Position numbers and translations under genes: made by a program. Shown here one piece after another: positions 50,077 through 57,768 of a DNA stretch of 64,000 bases. This DNA comes from CAJXII01 sp965242915 (GTDB taxonomy: Bacteria > Campylobacterota > Campylobacteria > Campylobacterales > Arcobacteraceae). Position 1 is the first letter of the stretch. Every line of letters begins with the position of its first letter. The notes below the pieces were generated by a model. That model searched no databases. It was not told the origin of the DNA and saw only the letters and a program-made list of their open reading frames with translations. The stretch lies in NCBI GenBank assembly GCA_965242915.1, contig CBDETN010000028.1:1-64000 (forward strand). The letters are read 5' to 3'.

Positions 50077-51056
50077 TGTATAAAAATGTATTTGATAATC
50101 ATCTTTTAAACAAAAAGGGCTTTAGTGCCTATATGTTTTATGGGCAAAGTGATTTCTTAATTGAACACTATGCCTCTAAAGTTGCTTTATCATTTACCTC
50201 AAGCGACGATATACAAAAAGTATATTTTGATGAGTACAACTATGATGCTTGTCTCAATATATTATCTCAATCTTCACTTTTTTCATCACATAATATTTTG
50301 CTTATAAAAACAGTGAAAAAAATTCCAAAGAAGGAAGTTGACAAGCTAATTGAAGCTTGTAATATAAATCAAGACTCTCATGTAATCTTTGCATGTATGG
50401 GGGAAACTGATTTTAAAACTATGGCAAAAAGCTTTACCGCAAAAACCAATAGTGCTGAGGTGCGATTTTTTGCACCGAATATTGGTGAAGCTCTTAAAAT
50501 ATTAAATGATGTTGCGGAAAAACAAAATATTAGTTTCGCACAAGGTGCTTTGATACATCTTTATGAAATGCATGAAAAAGATTTGTCATTATGTATTAGT
50601 GATATTGGTAAGTTATCTATTTTACAAGAAGAGATAACTGTAAAAACTATTACAAATCAATGCTTTGGAATGGGAGCAGTGTCCATTGATGATTTTCTAA
50701 ATAATTTATTTCTAGGTAACCACTTTAAAAAAGATTTATACAAATTATTAGAAGAGGGTATCAATGAAATTTACTTAGTTAATCAAATGACATCATTCGT
50801 CCAGCAATTGTTTACAATCAATACTTATCTTAAACTTCACGGTACATTAAATATTATTGAGATTTGGGGGTATCCACTTCCTAAAAATATTGCAAACGAG
50901 AGAGCAAATATAGCTGTAAAATTTTCGCAAGATCAATATACTTTTATGTTAGAGCAACTTTTAAAGTTGGAACTGGAGTTAAAAAGCTCTAAAATTATCG
51001 ATTCAAACAGTTATATCCAAGCTTACATAAGAAGATTCTCAGCTTCACTTAGATAA
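50076..51056 (+). CDS. holA: DNA polymerase III subunit delta
   Basis: Clamp-loader subunit that opens the beta clamp. 326 residues. AYMFYGQSDFLIEHYASKV, LIKTVKKIPKKEVDKLIEAC and KDLSLCISDIGKLSILQEEIT are typical of HolA; the AAA+ sensor region is degenerate as in the family. Start ATG overlaps the stop of the DHH gene (TAATG). Confidence 0.85.
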   Translation: MYKNVFDNHLLNKKGFSAYMFYGQSDFLIEHYASKVALSFTSSDDIQKVYFDEYNYDACLNILSQSSLFSSHNILLIKTVKKIPKKEVDKLIEACNINQDSHVIFACMGETDFKTMAKSFTAKTNSAEVRFFAPNIGEALKILNDVAEKQNISFAQGALIHLYEMHEKDLSLCISDIGKLSILQEEITVKTITNQCFGMGAVSIDDFLNNLFLGNHFKKDLYKLLEEGINEIYLVNQMTSFVQQLFTINTYLKLHGTLNIIEIWGYPLPKNIANERANIAVKFSQDQYTFMLEQLLKLELELKSSKIIDSNSYIQAYIRRFSASLR

Positions 51057-51058
51057 AA

Positions 51059-51096
51059 TCAGCCTCCAAAAGGGAATCTGCCCTTTACCTTGCTGA
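51059..51096 (+). promoter_or_regulatory. Structured leader before rpsF
   Basis: Nested stems TCAGC/GCTGA (51059-51063 with 51092-51096) and AAAGGG/CCCTTT (51069-51074 with 51081-51086) form a stable hairpin in the 82-base leader of the rpsF-ssb-rpsR operon. No T run follows, so an autoregulatory site for the S6-S18 pair is more likely than a terminator. Confidence 0.45.
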
Positions 51097-51138
51097 CTAA
51101 TATAAATTATTCGGCTTATTACCAAAAGGAGAAAACAA

Positions 51139-51501
51139 ATGGCTAGAATTAGACATTATGAAACTATGTTGATAGTTAAACCAACTCTTACTGAAGAGGA
51201 AACACAAGGTCAAATCGAACTTGTAAAGAGCATCATTGAAAAGAATGGTGGAGAGATTAAAGCAACTGATAACATGGGTTCAAGAAAATTGGCTTATGAA
51301 ATTCAAAAAAATAAAAGAGGGTACTACTATGTATTCTATTTTACTGCACCAACAGAATCAATTCTAGAGATTGAAAGAAATTATAGAATTAATGAAAACA
51401 TCTTAAGATTTATATTTATTAAATTTGAGAGTAAAAAAGAGATTGCTCATTGGACTAAGCAAACTGAAGCGGCACAGAAAAAACAAAAAGCAGTTAAGTA
51501 G
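51139..51501 (+). CDS. rpsF: 30S ribosomal protein S6
   Basis: 120 residues: MARIRHYETMLIVKPTLTEEETQGQIELVKSIIEKNGGEI.. GSRKLAYEIQKNKRGYYYVFYF is the S6 fold with the RRLAY-like motif. Binds S18 on the small subunit platform. Strong AAAAGGAG upstream. First gene of the operon rpsF-ssb-rpsR. Confidence 0.96.
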   Translation: MARIRHYETMLIVKPTLTEEETQGQIELVKSIIEKNGGEIKATDNMGSRKLAYEIQKNKRGYYYVFYFTAPTESILEIERNYRINENILRFIFIKFESKKEIAHWTKQTEAAQKKQKAVK

Positions 51502-51507
51502 TCACTT

Positions 51508-51990
51508 ATGTATAATAAAGTAATAATGATTGGAAACTTAACAAGAGATATTGAATTAAAATATATCCCAAGTGGTGCTGCAATTGCAAAAAGTGCGATT
51601 GCTACAAGTCATAAATACAAAACACAAACAGGCGAACAAAAAGAAGAAGTTTGCTTTTTAGATTTTGATGTATTCGGTAAACAAGCTGAGATTTTAAATC
51701 AGTATGTTAAAAAAGGTTCTAAAGTTATGCTTGAAGGTCGTCTTGTCTTAAACAGATGGACTGCTCAAGATGGATCAAACAGAAGTAACCATACATTAAG
51801 AGTTGAGAATTTTAAATTTTTAGATTCAAAAGCTGATAGTAATAATATGCAAGCACAAGGTGGATATGGACAACAACCAGCACCTCAACAACAATACAAT
51901 CAACCTCAAGGTGGTATGCAACAAAATGCTCCTCAACCAGAGCATAAAATACCAGAAATAGATATAGATACGGATGAAATTCCTTTTTAG
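51508..51990 (+). CDS. ssb: Single-stranded DNA-binding protein
   Basis: 160 residues. OB-fold start MYNKVIMIGNLTRDIELKYIPSG, FDVFGKQAEILNQYVKKGSKVMLEGRL, a glutamine/glycine/proline-rich linker, and the acidic tail DTDEIPF that docks partner proteins. Lies six bases after rpsF. Confidence 0.96.
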   Translation: MYNKVIMIGNLTRDIELKYIPSGAAIAKSAIATSHKYKTQTGEQKEEVCFLDFDVFGKQAEILNQYVKKGSKVMLEGRLVLNRWTAQDGSNRSNHTLRVENFKFLDSKADSNNMQAQGGYGQQPAPQQQYNQPQGGMQQNAPQPEHKIPEIDIDTDEIPF

Positions 51991-52021
51991 GAATTTATTC
52001 ATAAAATTCAAGGATAATAAA

Positions 52022-52282
52022 ATGGCTGAAAGAAGAAGATTCGCAAAAAAATATTGTAAATACAGTGCAATGAAATTAGAAGGAATTGATTATAAAGATT
52101 TAGATCTTTTAAAAATTTCAATGAGTGAAAGAGGTAAGATTATGCCTAGAAGACTTACAGGTACTTCTAAAAGAATGCAAGAAGAAGTTGAAGTTGCTAT
52201 TAAAAGAGCAAGACATATGGCACTTGTACCATATATCGTAAATACTCATAATATAGCAGATTCTGCTTACGCTAGAAGCTAA
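52022..52282 (+). CDS. rpsR: 30S ribosomal protein S18
   Basis: 86 residues from MAERRRFAKKYCKYSAMKLEG at 52022; an upstream ATG in the same frame overlaps ssb and is not used. PRRLTGTSKRMQEEVEVAIKRARHMALVPY is the S18 signature. Pairs with S6. Confidence 0.95.
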   Translation: MAERRRFAKKYCKYSAMKLEGIDYKDLDLLKISMSERGKIMPRRLTGTSKRMQEEVEVAIKRARHMALVPYIVNTHNIADSAYARS

Positions 52283-52296
52283 TTCTAAATCAAAAT

Positions 52297-52330
52297 AAAA
52301 AAGGTAGGAAAATTTATTCCTACCTTTTTT
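52297..52330. terminator. Bidirectional terminator between rpsR and ruvC
   Basis: AAAAAAGGTAGGAA and TTCCTACCTTTTTT form a perfect 14-bp stem with a six-base loop; A and T runs on both sides serve both converging transcripts. Confidence 0.92.
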
Positions 52331-52349
52331 TATGCTTAAAAATATAAAA

Positions 52350-52823
52350 CTAACTTCTCTTTTGTCTTTGTGCGTGGGTTAAAGCTACCGCAATTGCATC
52401 AGTTATATCCAACGGCTTTATCTCCTGCTTTAAATTTAATAATCTTTTTACCATAAAAGCTACCTGTTCTTTTGTAGATTTTCCATTTCCTGTAACTGCT
52501 TTTTTAACTTGCAAAGGTGTATATTCACTAAAGTTACCCAACTCTTGAAGTATCTTTAAACTCATTGCTCCTCTAAATTGAGCAAGCTTTATCACTGATT
52601 TTGGATTATGAGCAAAAAACATATCCTCAATGGCTACTTCATCTATAGTATGTTTAGCCAAAATCAAATCCAATCCCTCAACCAATTCTACAATTTGCTC
52701 TTGAAGTATCCTGCTTTTCATTTTAATCAGTCCGGCTTCTATCAACTTTGGCTTTCTATTCGTCACATCCAAAATCGCATAACCACAGTTAATAGTTCCG
52801 GGGTCTATTCCTAATATTTTCAC
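52350..52823 (-). CDS. ruvC: Holliday junction resolvase RuvC
   Basis: 157 residues. Catalytic acidic residues in ILGIDPGTINCGYAI, VAIEDMFFAHNPKSVIKLAQFRGA and KPLDITDAIAVALTHAQ. Cuts four-way junctions with RuvAB. Convergent with the S6 operon. Confidence 0.95.
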   Translation of the reverse strand: MKILGIDPGTINCGYAILDVTNRKPKLIEAGLIKMKSRILQEQIVELVEGLDLILAKHTIDEVAIEDMFFAHNPKSVIKLAQFRGAMSLKILQELGNFSEYTPLQVKKAVTGNGKSTKEQVAFMVKRLLNLKQEIKPLDITDAIAVALTHAQRQKRS

Positions 52824-53277
52824 TTTTTCACATCTTTCACATCAAAACTTTTCACGTCTATTTTACTACAAAACACCCTAAAAATCCAATGGAGATTTTA
52901 TCTCATTTTTATTTAATTTTTTTACTACATATGTGTATTTCAATAAATCTAACATTATGCAGTTTTATTACGATTTTGCCTTAATATACATACATAATGT
53001 ACTGTTATCATCTAAATACCGATATAAAACATACATTAAAATCATACAATAAAATAAAAATATTCTTTAAAAGTATGTCATATTGACATACTTTTTAATA
53101 AAAAGACTAATAAATGCTTTATATACTATGTTTTCTTCACTTTTAATAACATACATTTAGAATGTAATGTTATTGGTTATTTTAAGGCTAAGTTATATAG
53201 AATGTATGATTAATAAATAGTTATATCTAAGATGAATAATTCTATTTAACTATAATCAATAATTAAGGAATTGAAAA
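52824..53277. other. AT-rich intergenic stretch with repeated ACATACAT motifs
   Basis: 454 bases without a gene. ATACATACATAATGTAC, AAAACATACATT and TAACATACATTTAGAATGTAATGTTA (an imperfect inverted repeat near 53147-53172) recur here, besides the palindrome at 53069-53095. No attC or ribosome binding site except the weak one before 53278. Confidence 0.5.
53069..53095. promoter_or_regulatory. TGACATACTTTT motif, copy 4 (perfect palindrome)
   Basis: AAAAGTATGTCA - TAT - TGACATACTTTT, perfect over 12-base arms. It is about 180 bases upstream of the signal-peptidase-like gene and the best copy of the motif also seen at 2011, 24483 and 39204. Confidence 0.6.
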
Positions 53278-54180
53278 ATGGAAGAAGAGTATAAACCTAA
53301 AAGTAAAATCATAGCTGTAATATTAAATATTATTGCTATTGGTGCAGGATATCTTTATGTTGGAAAATTTAATAAATTACTTTTAATTTACCCTTTATTA
53401 ACTTTAATATCATGGTTTTTTTATTATATATCAACCATATATCCTATCGGATATATGGTTTTATTACATTATGGAATTTTTATATTTGCATATTTATATG
53501 CTTCATATGATGTAATAAAAATAATATCAAAAAAAGAAGATAAAAATATAAAACAAAATAAAAATATTTTTGTTTTTTTATTTGTTGTTGTATTTTACAT
53601 ATCACTAGTTTTGATATTAATGTTTAGTCCTATTAAAAAATATAAAGTTCCATCTGGAGCAATGAAATCAACAATAATCATAAATGATCAAATTATTGTT
53701 ATAAAAGATACTAAAAATATTTTAAGAGGAAATATTATTGCTTTTATGTATCCAAAAAATCCAAAAATACACTATGTAAAAAGATGTATAGCAAAAGGTG
53801 GAGATATTATTGCTTTAAATAATAAAAACCTTTTTCTACTTCCAAAAGAAGGTGACAAATATGTCAAAAATAATTATCCAAAAGAGAATATAATTAAAAT
53901 TAAAGATAAACTATGGGTTATAAATCCTTATAAACTAAAGTATAAAGGAATACATAACGATAAAAATGTAATAAAAAAAGACAAATATATTAAAGCATTA
54001 TTTGATATGGAACCAATCCTAGTTCCTGATAATCATTTTTTTGTTATGGGAGACAATAGAGATCACAGTAATGATAGTAGATTTTGGGGAACGGTACCAA
54101 AAGAATATGTTATTGGTAAAGCAAAATCAATTTATATAAATTTTAGTGATTTCAGTAGAACTGGAATGATTATAAAATAA
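53278..54180 (+). CDS. Signal peptidase I-like protein with extra N-terminal membrane segments and Ala at the usual catalytic Ser
   Basis: 300 residues. Residues 1-85 hold about three membrane segments (IIAVILNIIAIGAGYLYVG.., LLLIYPLLTLISWFFYYIS, YGIFIFAYLYASY) and a fourth spans about 100-118 (FVFLFVVVFYISLVLILMF). Box B reads KVPSGAMKSTI, where typical enzymes have PSGSM; the usual nucleophile position (about 128) is Ala. Box D with the general-base lysine (HYVKRCIAKGGDII, about K168) and box E (FFVMGDNRDHSNDSR) are kept. It may cleave with the remaining serine or be inactive. A second signal peptidase for general secretion would be elsewhere. It ends 17 bases before an attC-like site, so it could be a cassette gene. 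Confidence 0.75.
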   Translation: MEEEYKPKSKIIAVILNIIAIGAGYLYVGKFNKLLLIYPLLTLISWFFYYISTIYPIGYMVLLHYGIFIFAYLYASYDVIKIISKKEDKNIKQNKNIFVFLFVVVFYISLVLILMFSPIKKYKVPSGAMKSTIIINDQIIVIKDTKNILRGNIIAFMYPKNPKIHYVKRCIAKGGDIIALNNKNLFLLPKEGDKYVKNNYPKENIIKIKDKLWVINPYKLKYKGIHNDKNVIKKDKYIKALFDMEPILVPDNHFFVMGDNRDHSNDSRFWGTVPKEYVIGKAKSIYINFSDFSRTGMIIK

Positions 54181-54196
54181 GCTTTTAAGTAGTGTG

Positions 54197-54209
54197 GATA
54201 TAACAAAAC
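54197..54209 (+). other. attC 1, 5' part
   Basis: GATATAACAAAAC, the R'' box, cut by the IS1182 end. A short AGGAAG piece is at 55975-55980 between the two IS elements, and the remainder is at 56942-57052. Confidence 0.65.
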
Positions 54210-55974
54210 ACACAGACTGTGAATTTAGCCCCAAATAAACTATTTTCACAGCTAAAATTCAAGCTAAATCTTCAAATATTTTAATTTTTTACTCAAAATC
54301 TGAAAATAAAAAATATTTATAAAGAAATAAGCCAAATAAAGCCCAAGCACCAAGATATATTTTGCTATATCTTCCCTTATCTGTGTTAAATCTTTGTTTT
54401 TAATAGCTAAACACAACTTTTTAAATAGAGTTATCCCTATGAGGTTTAAAAGTCTTTTAAAATTATATGTAAACATAATAAGAGCATTTTCTCCAAGTAC
54501 CTTTTTCTTACCACGAACTAAAAAATGATCCCAACCTAAAGTTCTTTTTATAGTTCCAAATGGATGTTCAACTATCGAACCTCTTTTTCTAACTATTTCT
54601 TTGGCTTTTTTAGTATTCATTTTAAAAGTATAATCATCAATGATTGTTTCATGCTCCCATCTGTACATTTGTTTATAAAAAGTTTTATCAGATAAGCAGT
54701 TTTTTTTCAACGGACAAGCTTTACAAATAACACTAGATAATCTATATACATCTAACATTCTATTATTTCTTTTATATTGAGTTTTGCTGTTTGCTAAGAT
54801 TTGATTATTCGGGCAGATGTAGCAATCATCTTGCTTATTATATAAAAATTGGTTCTTTGAGAACTTTGAATCTTTAATTTTCTTTTTAGTTGCTGTATTT
54901 CTTAAAGGTACTATTGTTTCTATACCATCATCAACACATTTTTTAATCTCTACACTTGAATAATAACCTTTATCAGCAGTAACTATCATATCAGGATTGT
55001 TTATAATCTCTTTGGATTTAACAGCCATATTATGAAGTTGATCTAAATCATGACCATTTGTTGATATATCTGTTGCAACTATAAATTTATATTTATCATC
55101 TACACTTATCTGTGAATTATAAGCCATAAGATTATGTGCAGGTTTGCTCATTACATTTGCATCTTTATCTGTTTTATTATGTTGCTCTTTGCCTAAACTA
55201 TCAAGCAAATCTAAATCTTTATGAAGTTGCTCTTTTTTATCTTTTAATTTAATAATATCATCAGAAGATATATTTAATTTAGAATCATCTATATCTTCCT
55301 TATCAAGAGTATCCAAAAGCTCCATATAACTTTTTATCTCTTTATCAATTTTAGCTAAATCTCTTTTTACAGTCTTTTTCATAATCACAGTATTTTTAGA
55401 AGCATTAGCTCTTAGAAATGCTCCATCTACACCAACTAACTCACCAGTAATAAGTTTTAAATCTTTCATTAAGATTGAAAACTCTTTGAATATTGTTTGC
55501 AGTGCCTTTGGATTATCTTTTCTAAAATTTGCAATAGTTTTATAACTTGGTATTAACCCTTGTGTTAGCCACATAAGTTCTATATTTCTTTTTATCTCAG
55601 TTTCTAACTTTCTGCTACTTCTTATTTTATTTAGGTATCCGTAGATATATATTTTTAATAGTAGTTTGGGATGGAATGCTGGTTGACCATCAGTTATTAA
55701 ACTTTTTTTGGTTTTTATCGTTAAATCAGATATATTTAATATTTCTACATATTCATCAATTGCTCTTGCCATATTATTTTCATCTACTAACTCATCTAAT
55801 GATGGTGGAAAAATAAGTTGTTGATTTCTATCTAATCCTTGTTTGTATATACCCATATAATTGCCTTTATATAGTATATATTATACCTTTTTAATGGTTT
55901 TAAGATGGTTAATTTTAGTTGATTTAGTGTAGAATATTTTTATAACTTGGGATTGAGTTCTTTCACAGTCTCAC
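54210..55974. mobile_element. IS1182-family element, intact copy
   Basis: Ends ACACAGACTGTGAA and TTCACAGTCTCAC, 1,765 bp, with a complete transposase on the minus strand. Inserted between attC R'' (AACAAAAC) and AGGAAG, the same place and relative orientation as in the copy at 15303-19519. Confidence 0.88.
54264..55856 (-). CDS. IS1182-family transposase
   Basis: 530 residues. N-terminal DUF772-like region (MGIYKQGLDRNQQLIFPPSLDEL), catalytic aspartates in GVDGAFLRAN and VTADKGYYSS, a zinc-like CPNNQ..CKACPLKKNC section, and the C-terminal VEHPFGTIKRTLGWDHFLVRG with the glutamate region. The only intact copy in the window, so a possible source of new insertions. Confidence 0.92.
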   Translation of the reverse strand: MGIYKQGLDRNQQLIFPPSLDELVDENNMARAIDEYVEILNISDLTIKTKKSLITDGQPAFHPKLLLKIYIYGYLNKIRSSRKLETEIKRNIELMWLTQGLIPSYKTIANFRKDNPKALQTIFKEFSILMKDLKLITGELVGVDGAFLRANASKNTVIMKKTVKRDLAKIDKEIKSYMELLDTLDKEDIDDSKLNISSDDIIKLKDKKEQLHKDLDLLDSLGKEQHNKTDKDANVMSKPAHNLMAYNSQISVDDKYKFIVATDISTNGHDLDQLHNMAVKSKEIINNPDMIVTADKGYYSSVEIKKCVDDGIETIVPLRNTATKKKIKDSKFSKNQFLYNKQDDCYICPNNQILANSKTQYKRNNRMLDVYRLSSVICKACPLKKNCLSDKTFYKQMYRWEHETIIDDYTFKMNTKKAKEIVRKRGSIVEHPFGTIKRTLGWDHFLVRGKKKVLGENALIMFTYNFKRLLNLIGITLFKKLCLAIKNKDLTQIREDIAKYILVLGLYLAYFFINIFYFQILSKKLKYLKI

Positions 55975-56018
55975 AGGAAGAAGTTTCCACCTTTAAAATC
56001 CCTTAAAAATATAGAAAA

Positions 56019-56685
56019 TTAAGCCACAATTTCCACCTCTTCTTTTTCTATATATTCAAGATATTTAAGAGGATTATATATCTCATTATTTTTATAAAGT
56101 GAATGCGCCAATAAAATTATTTTTCTCATTACTGCTATTTGTGCTAAGCTTTTACATTTGCCTCTACTTAGTAATTTATCATAAAAGTATTTCATCTCAT
56201 CATTATAGATAATTGCTGACATAGTTGGCATAAATAGTATTCCTCTTACTAATGGTAAACCTTGTTTAGATATTTTAGCTTTATGATTTACTGATGTTCC
56301 TGATTCTTTTTTAATTGGATCTAGTCCAGTTAAAGCTGTAATATGTTGTCTTGATGCATTTGGGTATCTTAGTTTTACTTCTATTTTTAATAGTTTTAGC
56401 AAATGATGAACTTTGATATGCTCCAACTTTAAAACATTTGATTTTTTGTTTTTCACAATAGCTTTCTAGCATAGTAGAATAACTACCTGTTGATTCATAT
56501 ACAAATATTATTTCATCAATATCTTTTTTTATTTTCCCATATAGTTTTTTTAATTTACTATATAACTTTTTTAATCCATCAGGACTATTTTCTAACTCTA
56601 AATCCATTTTATTCAATGGTATATAAATTTGCAATGTTGACTTCGCAACATCAATTCCGATATAATTATCCACGAGAACCTCCAT
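56019..56685 (-). pseudogene. IS110-family transposase with central deletion
   Basis: N-terminal DEDD part (MEVLVDNYIGIDVAKSTLQ.. VYESTGSYS) is joined after KNRSKT to the C-terminal LRYPNASRQHITALTGLDPIKK.. by a deletion of about 370 bases, which also shifts the frame. The TDKVDAR residues of the active site are lost. A non-autonomous derivative. Confidence 0.88.
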
Positions 56686-56941
56686 TAAGTGAAGAGTTCG
56701 GTAGCATAGGCTTTCGCCTATGTGATATATACACTAAACCTACTTTTTCTTGTAAATGCAGTCTGATATTTTCTACCGACTCTGTTTCCACTCAAGTTTT
56801 TTAGTTTAGTTATTTATCTTCTTCCCAGACTCATTTTTGTACAATGTACAATAACGGTTTCAACAAGGATGTACAATATACCTAACCTTACTCTTGTAGT
56901 TTTTATTATACTACTTCTTGGGTGGTTTGGCATGATACAAG
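56686..56941 (-). ncRNA. Candidate bridge RNA region of the deleted IS110 copy
   Basis: Same length and nearly the same sequence as 60721-60976 (see there). Retained although the transposase is destroyed, so the copy could still be moved by the intact enzyme. Confidence 0.35.
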
Positions 56942-57052
56942 AACGAGGCTACCACGGCGATTATTCGAGATTTTAAGTGTCACATTAAGATACTAAAAAG
57001 AGCAAATAATCAAGCCGTTAAATCGCCCCGTCCTTCAATTTAGCCGTTAGTC
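56942..57052 (+). other. attC 1, 3' part
   Basis: Starts AACGAGGCTACCACGGCG, the inner arm; ends GCCCCGTCCTTCAATTTAGC and R' CGTTAGTC (57045-57052). GAACGAGG pairs imperfectly with CCCGTCCTTC. Marks the start of the DUF3781 cassette. Confidence 0.75.
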
Positions 57053-57094
57053 TTACTTGAAATTTGAACAACTAGAAAATAGAAAGATAAAAAA

Positions 57095-57370
57095 ATGAAT
57101 GAAACCCTAAAACTATCAATATCTAATGAATTTAGAAATACTCAAATGGGATTTATTAGAATAAAAAAGAATCTTGATATATCTAATTTATCAGATGATA
57201 AAACAGAAATATATTTAAAAGAAGTTATTTTATCAACACCTATTGAAGATGTAGAATCAATAGGTAAAAATCACTATTTTAAAAATATTAAATATAATGC
57301 AATTTTAACTGTAAATTCTCATACATTTACAATTATAACTGCAAAACAAATTAGCAAAAAGAAAATATAA
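57095..57370 (+). CDS. DUF3781-domain protein (cassette gene)
   Basis: 91 residues. EVILSTPIEDVESIGKNHYFKNIKYNAILTVNSHTFTIITAKQI matches the DUF3781 pattern (GKN-Y-x..ITVNS-T-TIITA). Start with GAAAGATAAAA upstream. Directly follows an attC end by 42 bases and is separated from the next attC by 160 bases that hold a shared 33-base element. No function is known for the family. Confidence 0.75.
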   Translation: MNETLKLSISNEFRNTQMGFIRIKKNLDISNLSDDKTEIYLKEVILSTPIEDVESIGKNHYFKNIKYNAILTVNSHTFTIITAKQISKKKI

Positions 57371-57401
57371 AGTTTTAAAAAATTTAAAAATTTATAATTT
57401 C

Positions 57402-57450
57402 TGTGACGCAAACTGTGACACAGTTACGATACAATATTAAAATATCGTTA
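57402..57450 (+). promoter_or_regulatory. Shared cassette element with palindrome and -10-like box, copy 1
   Basis: TGTGACGCAAACTGTGACAC followed by AGTTACGATACAAT; ACTGTGACACAGT inside is a perfect palindrome, and CGATACAATATTAAAATATCG has inverted ends. 32 of 33 bases agree with 62371-62403. Here no gene follows before the attC. Confidence 0.6.
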
Positions 57451-57531
57451 GAAAGTTTTACTTAGTTTGCAAAGAAAGTGCAAATTAACTAAAATATAAT
57501 ACTAACTTTTAAAGTGGATTTGTAGTCTTAA

Positions 57532-57664
57532 GACTAACAAATCTTTGGAGAGGAACAAGTGTTAAGACGCTCAAAAGACTGAATTTACAAGCCTAAACAA
57601 AGAGCAAAGTAATTCAAACTTTTAAGTGGTCAAATCACACATGTCCCTCAAGTCAGTCGCTACC
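57532..57664 (+). other. attC 2, degenerate R'
   Basis: GACTAACAAATC, then TTTGGAGAGGAACAAGTG at the 5' side; CACATGTCCCTCAAGTCAG at the 3' side. The R' core reads GCTACC instead of GTTAGTC, so the site may no longer recombine well. Next to the IS110-family element at 57769. Confidence 0.75.
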
Positions 57665-57768
57665 TAAAATCTACTAAAAACTTAAATAATTCAACTAAAT
57701 TATTACCATAAGTAACACCTGCCTTTTTCAAAATTTAACTCTTGTATTTTTCCTATAATTCATAATAT

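Larger units (their letters stand above)
55981..56941. mobile_element. IS110-family element, internally deleted copy
   Basis: Shares both ends and 256 bases of 5' non-coding DNA with the full copy at 59648-60976 but lacks 368 bases of the transposase. It lies in the same attC as the IS1182 before it: GGAAG on the left, AACGAGGC on the right, so two IS types are stacked in one site. Confidence 0.85.
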
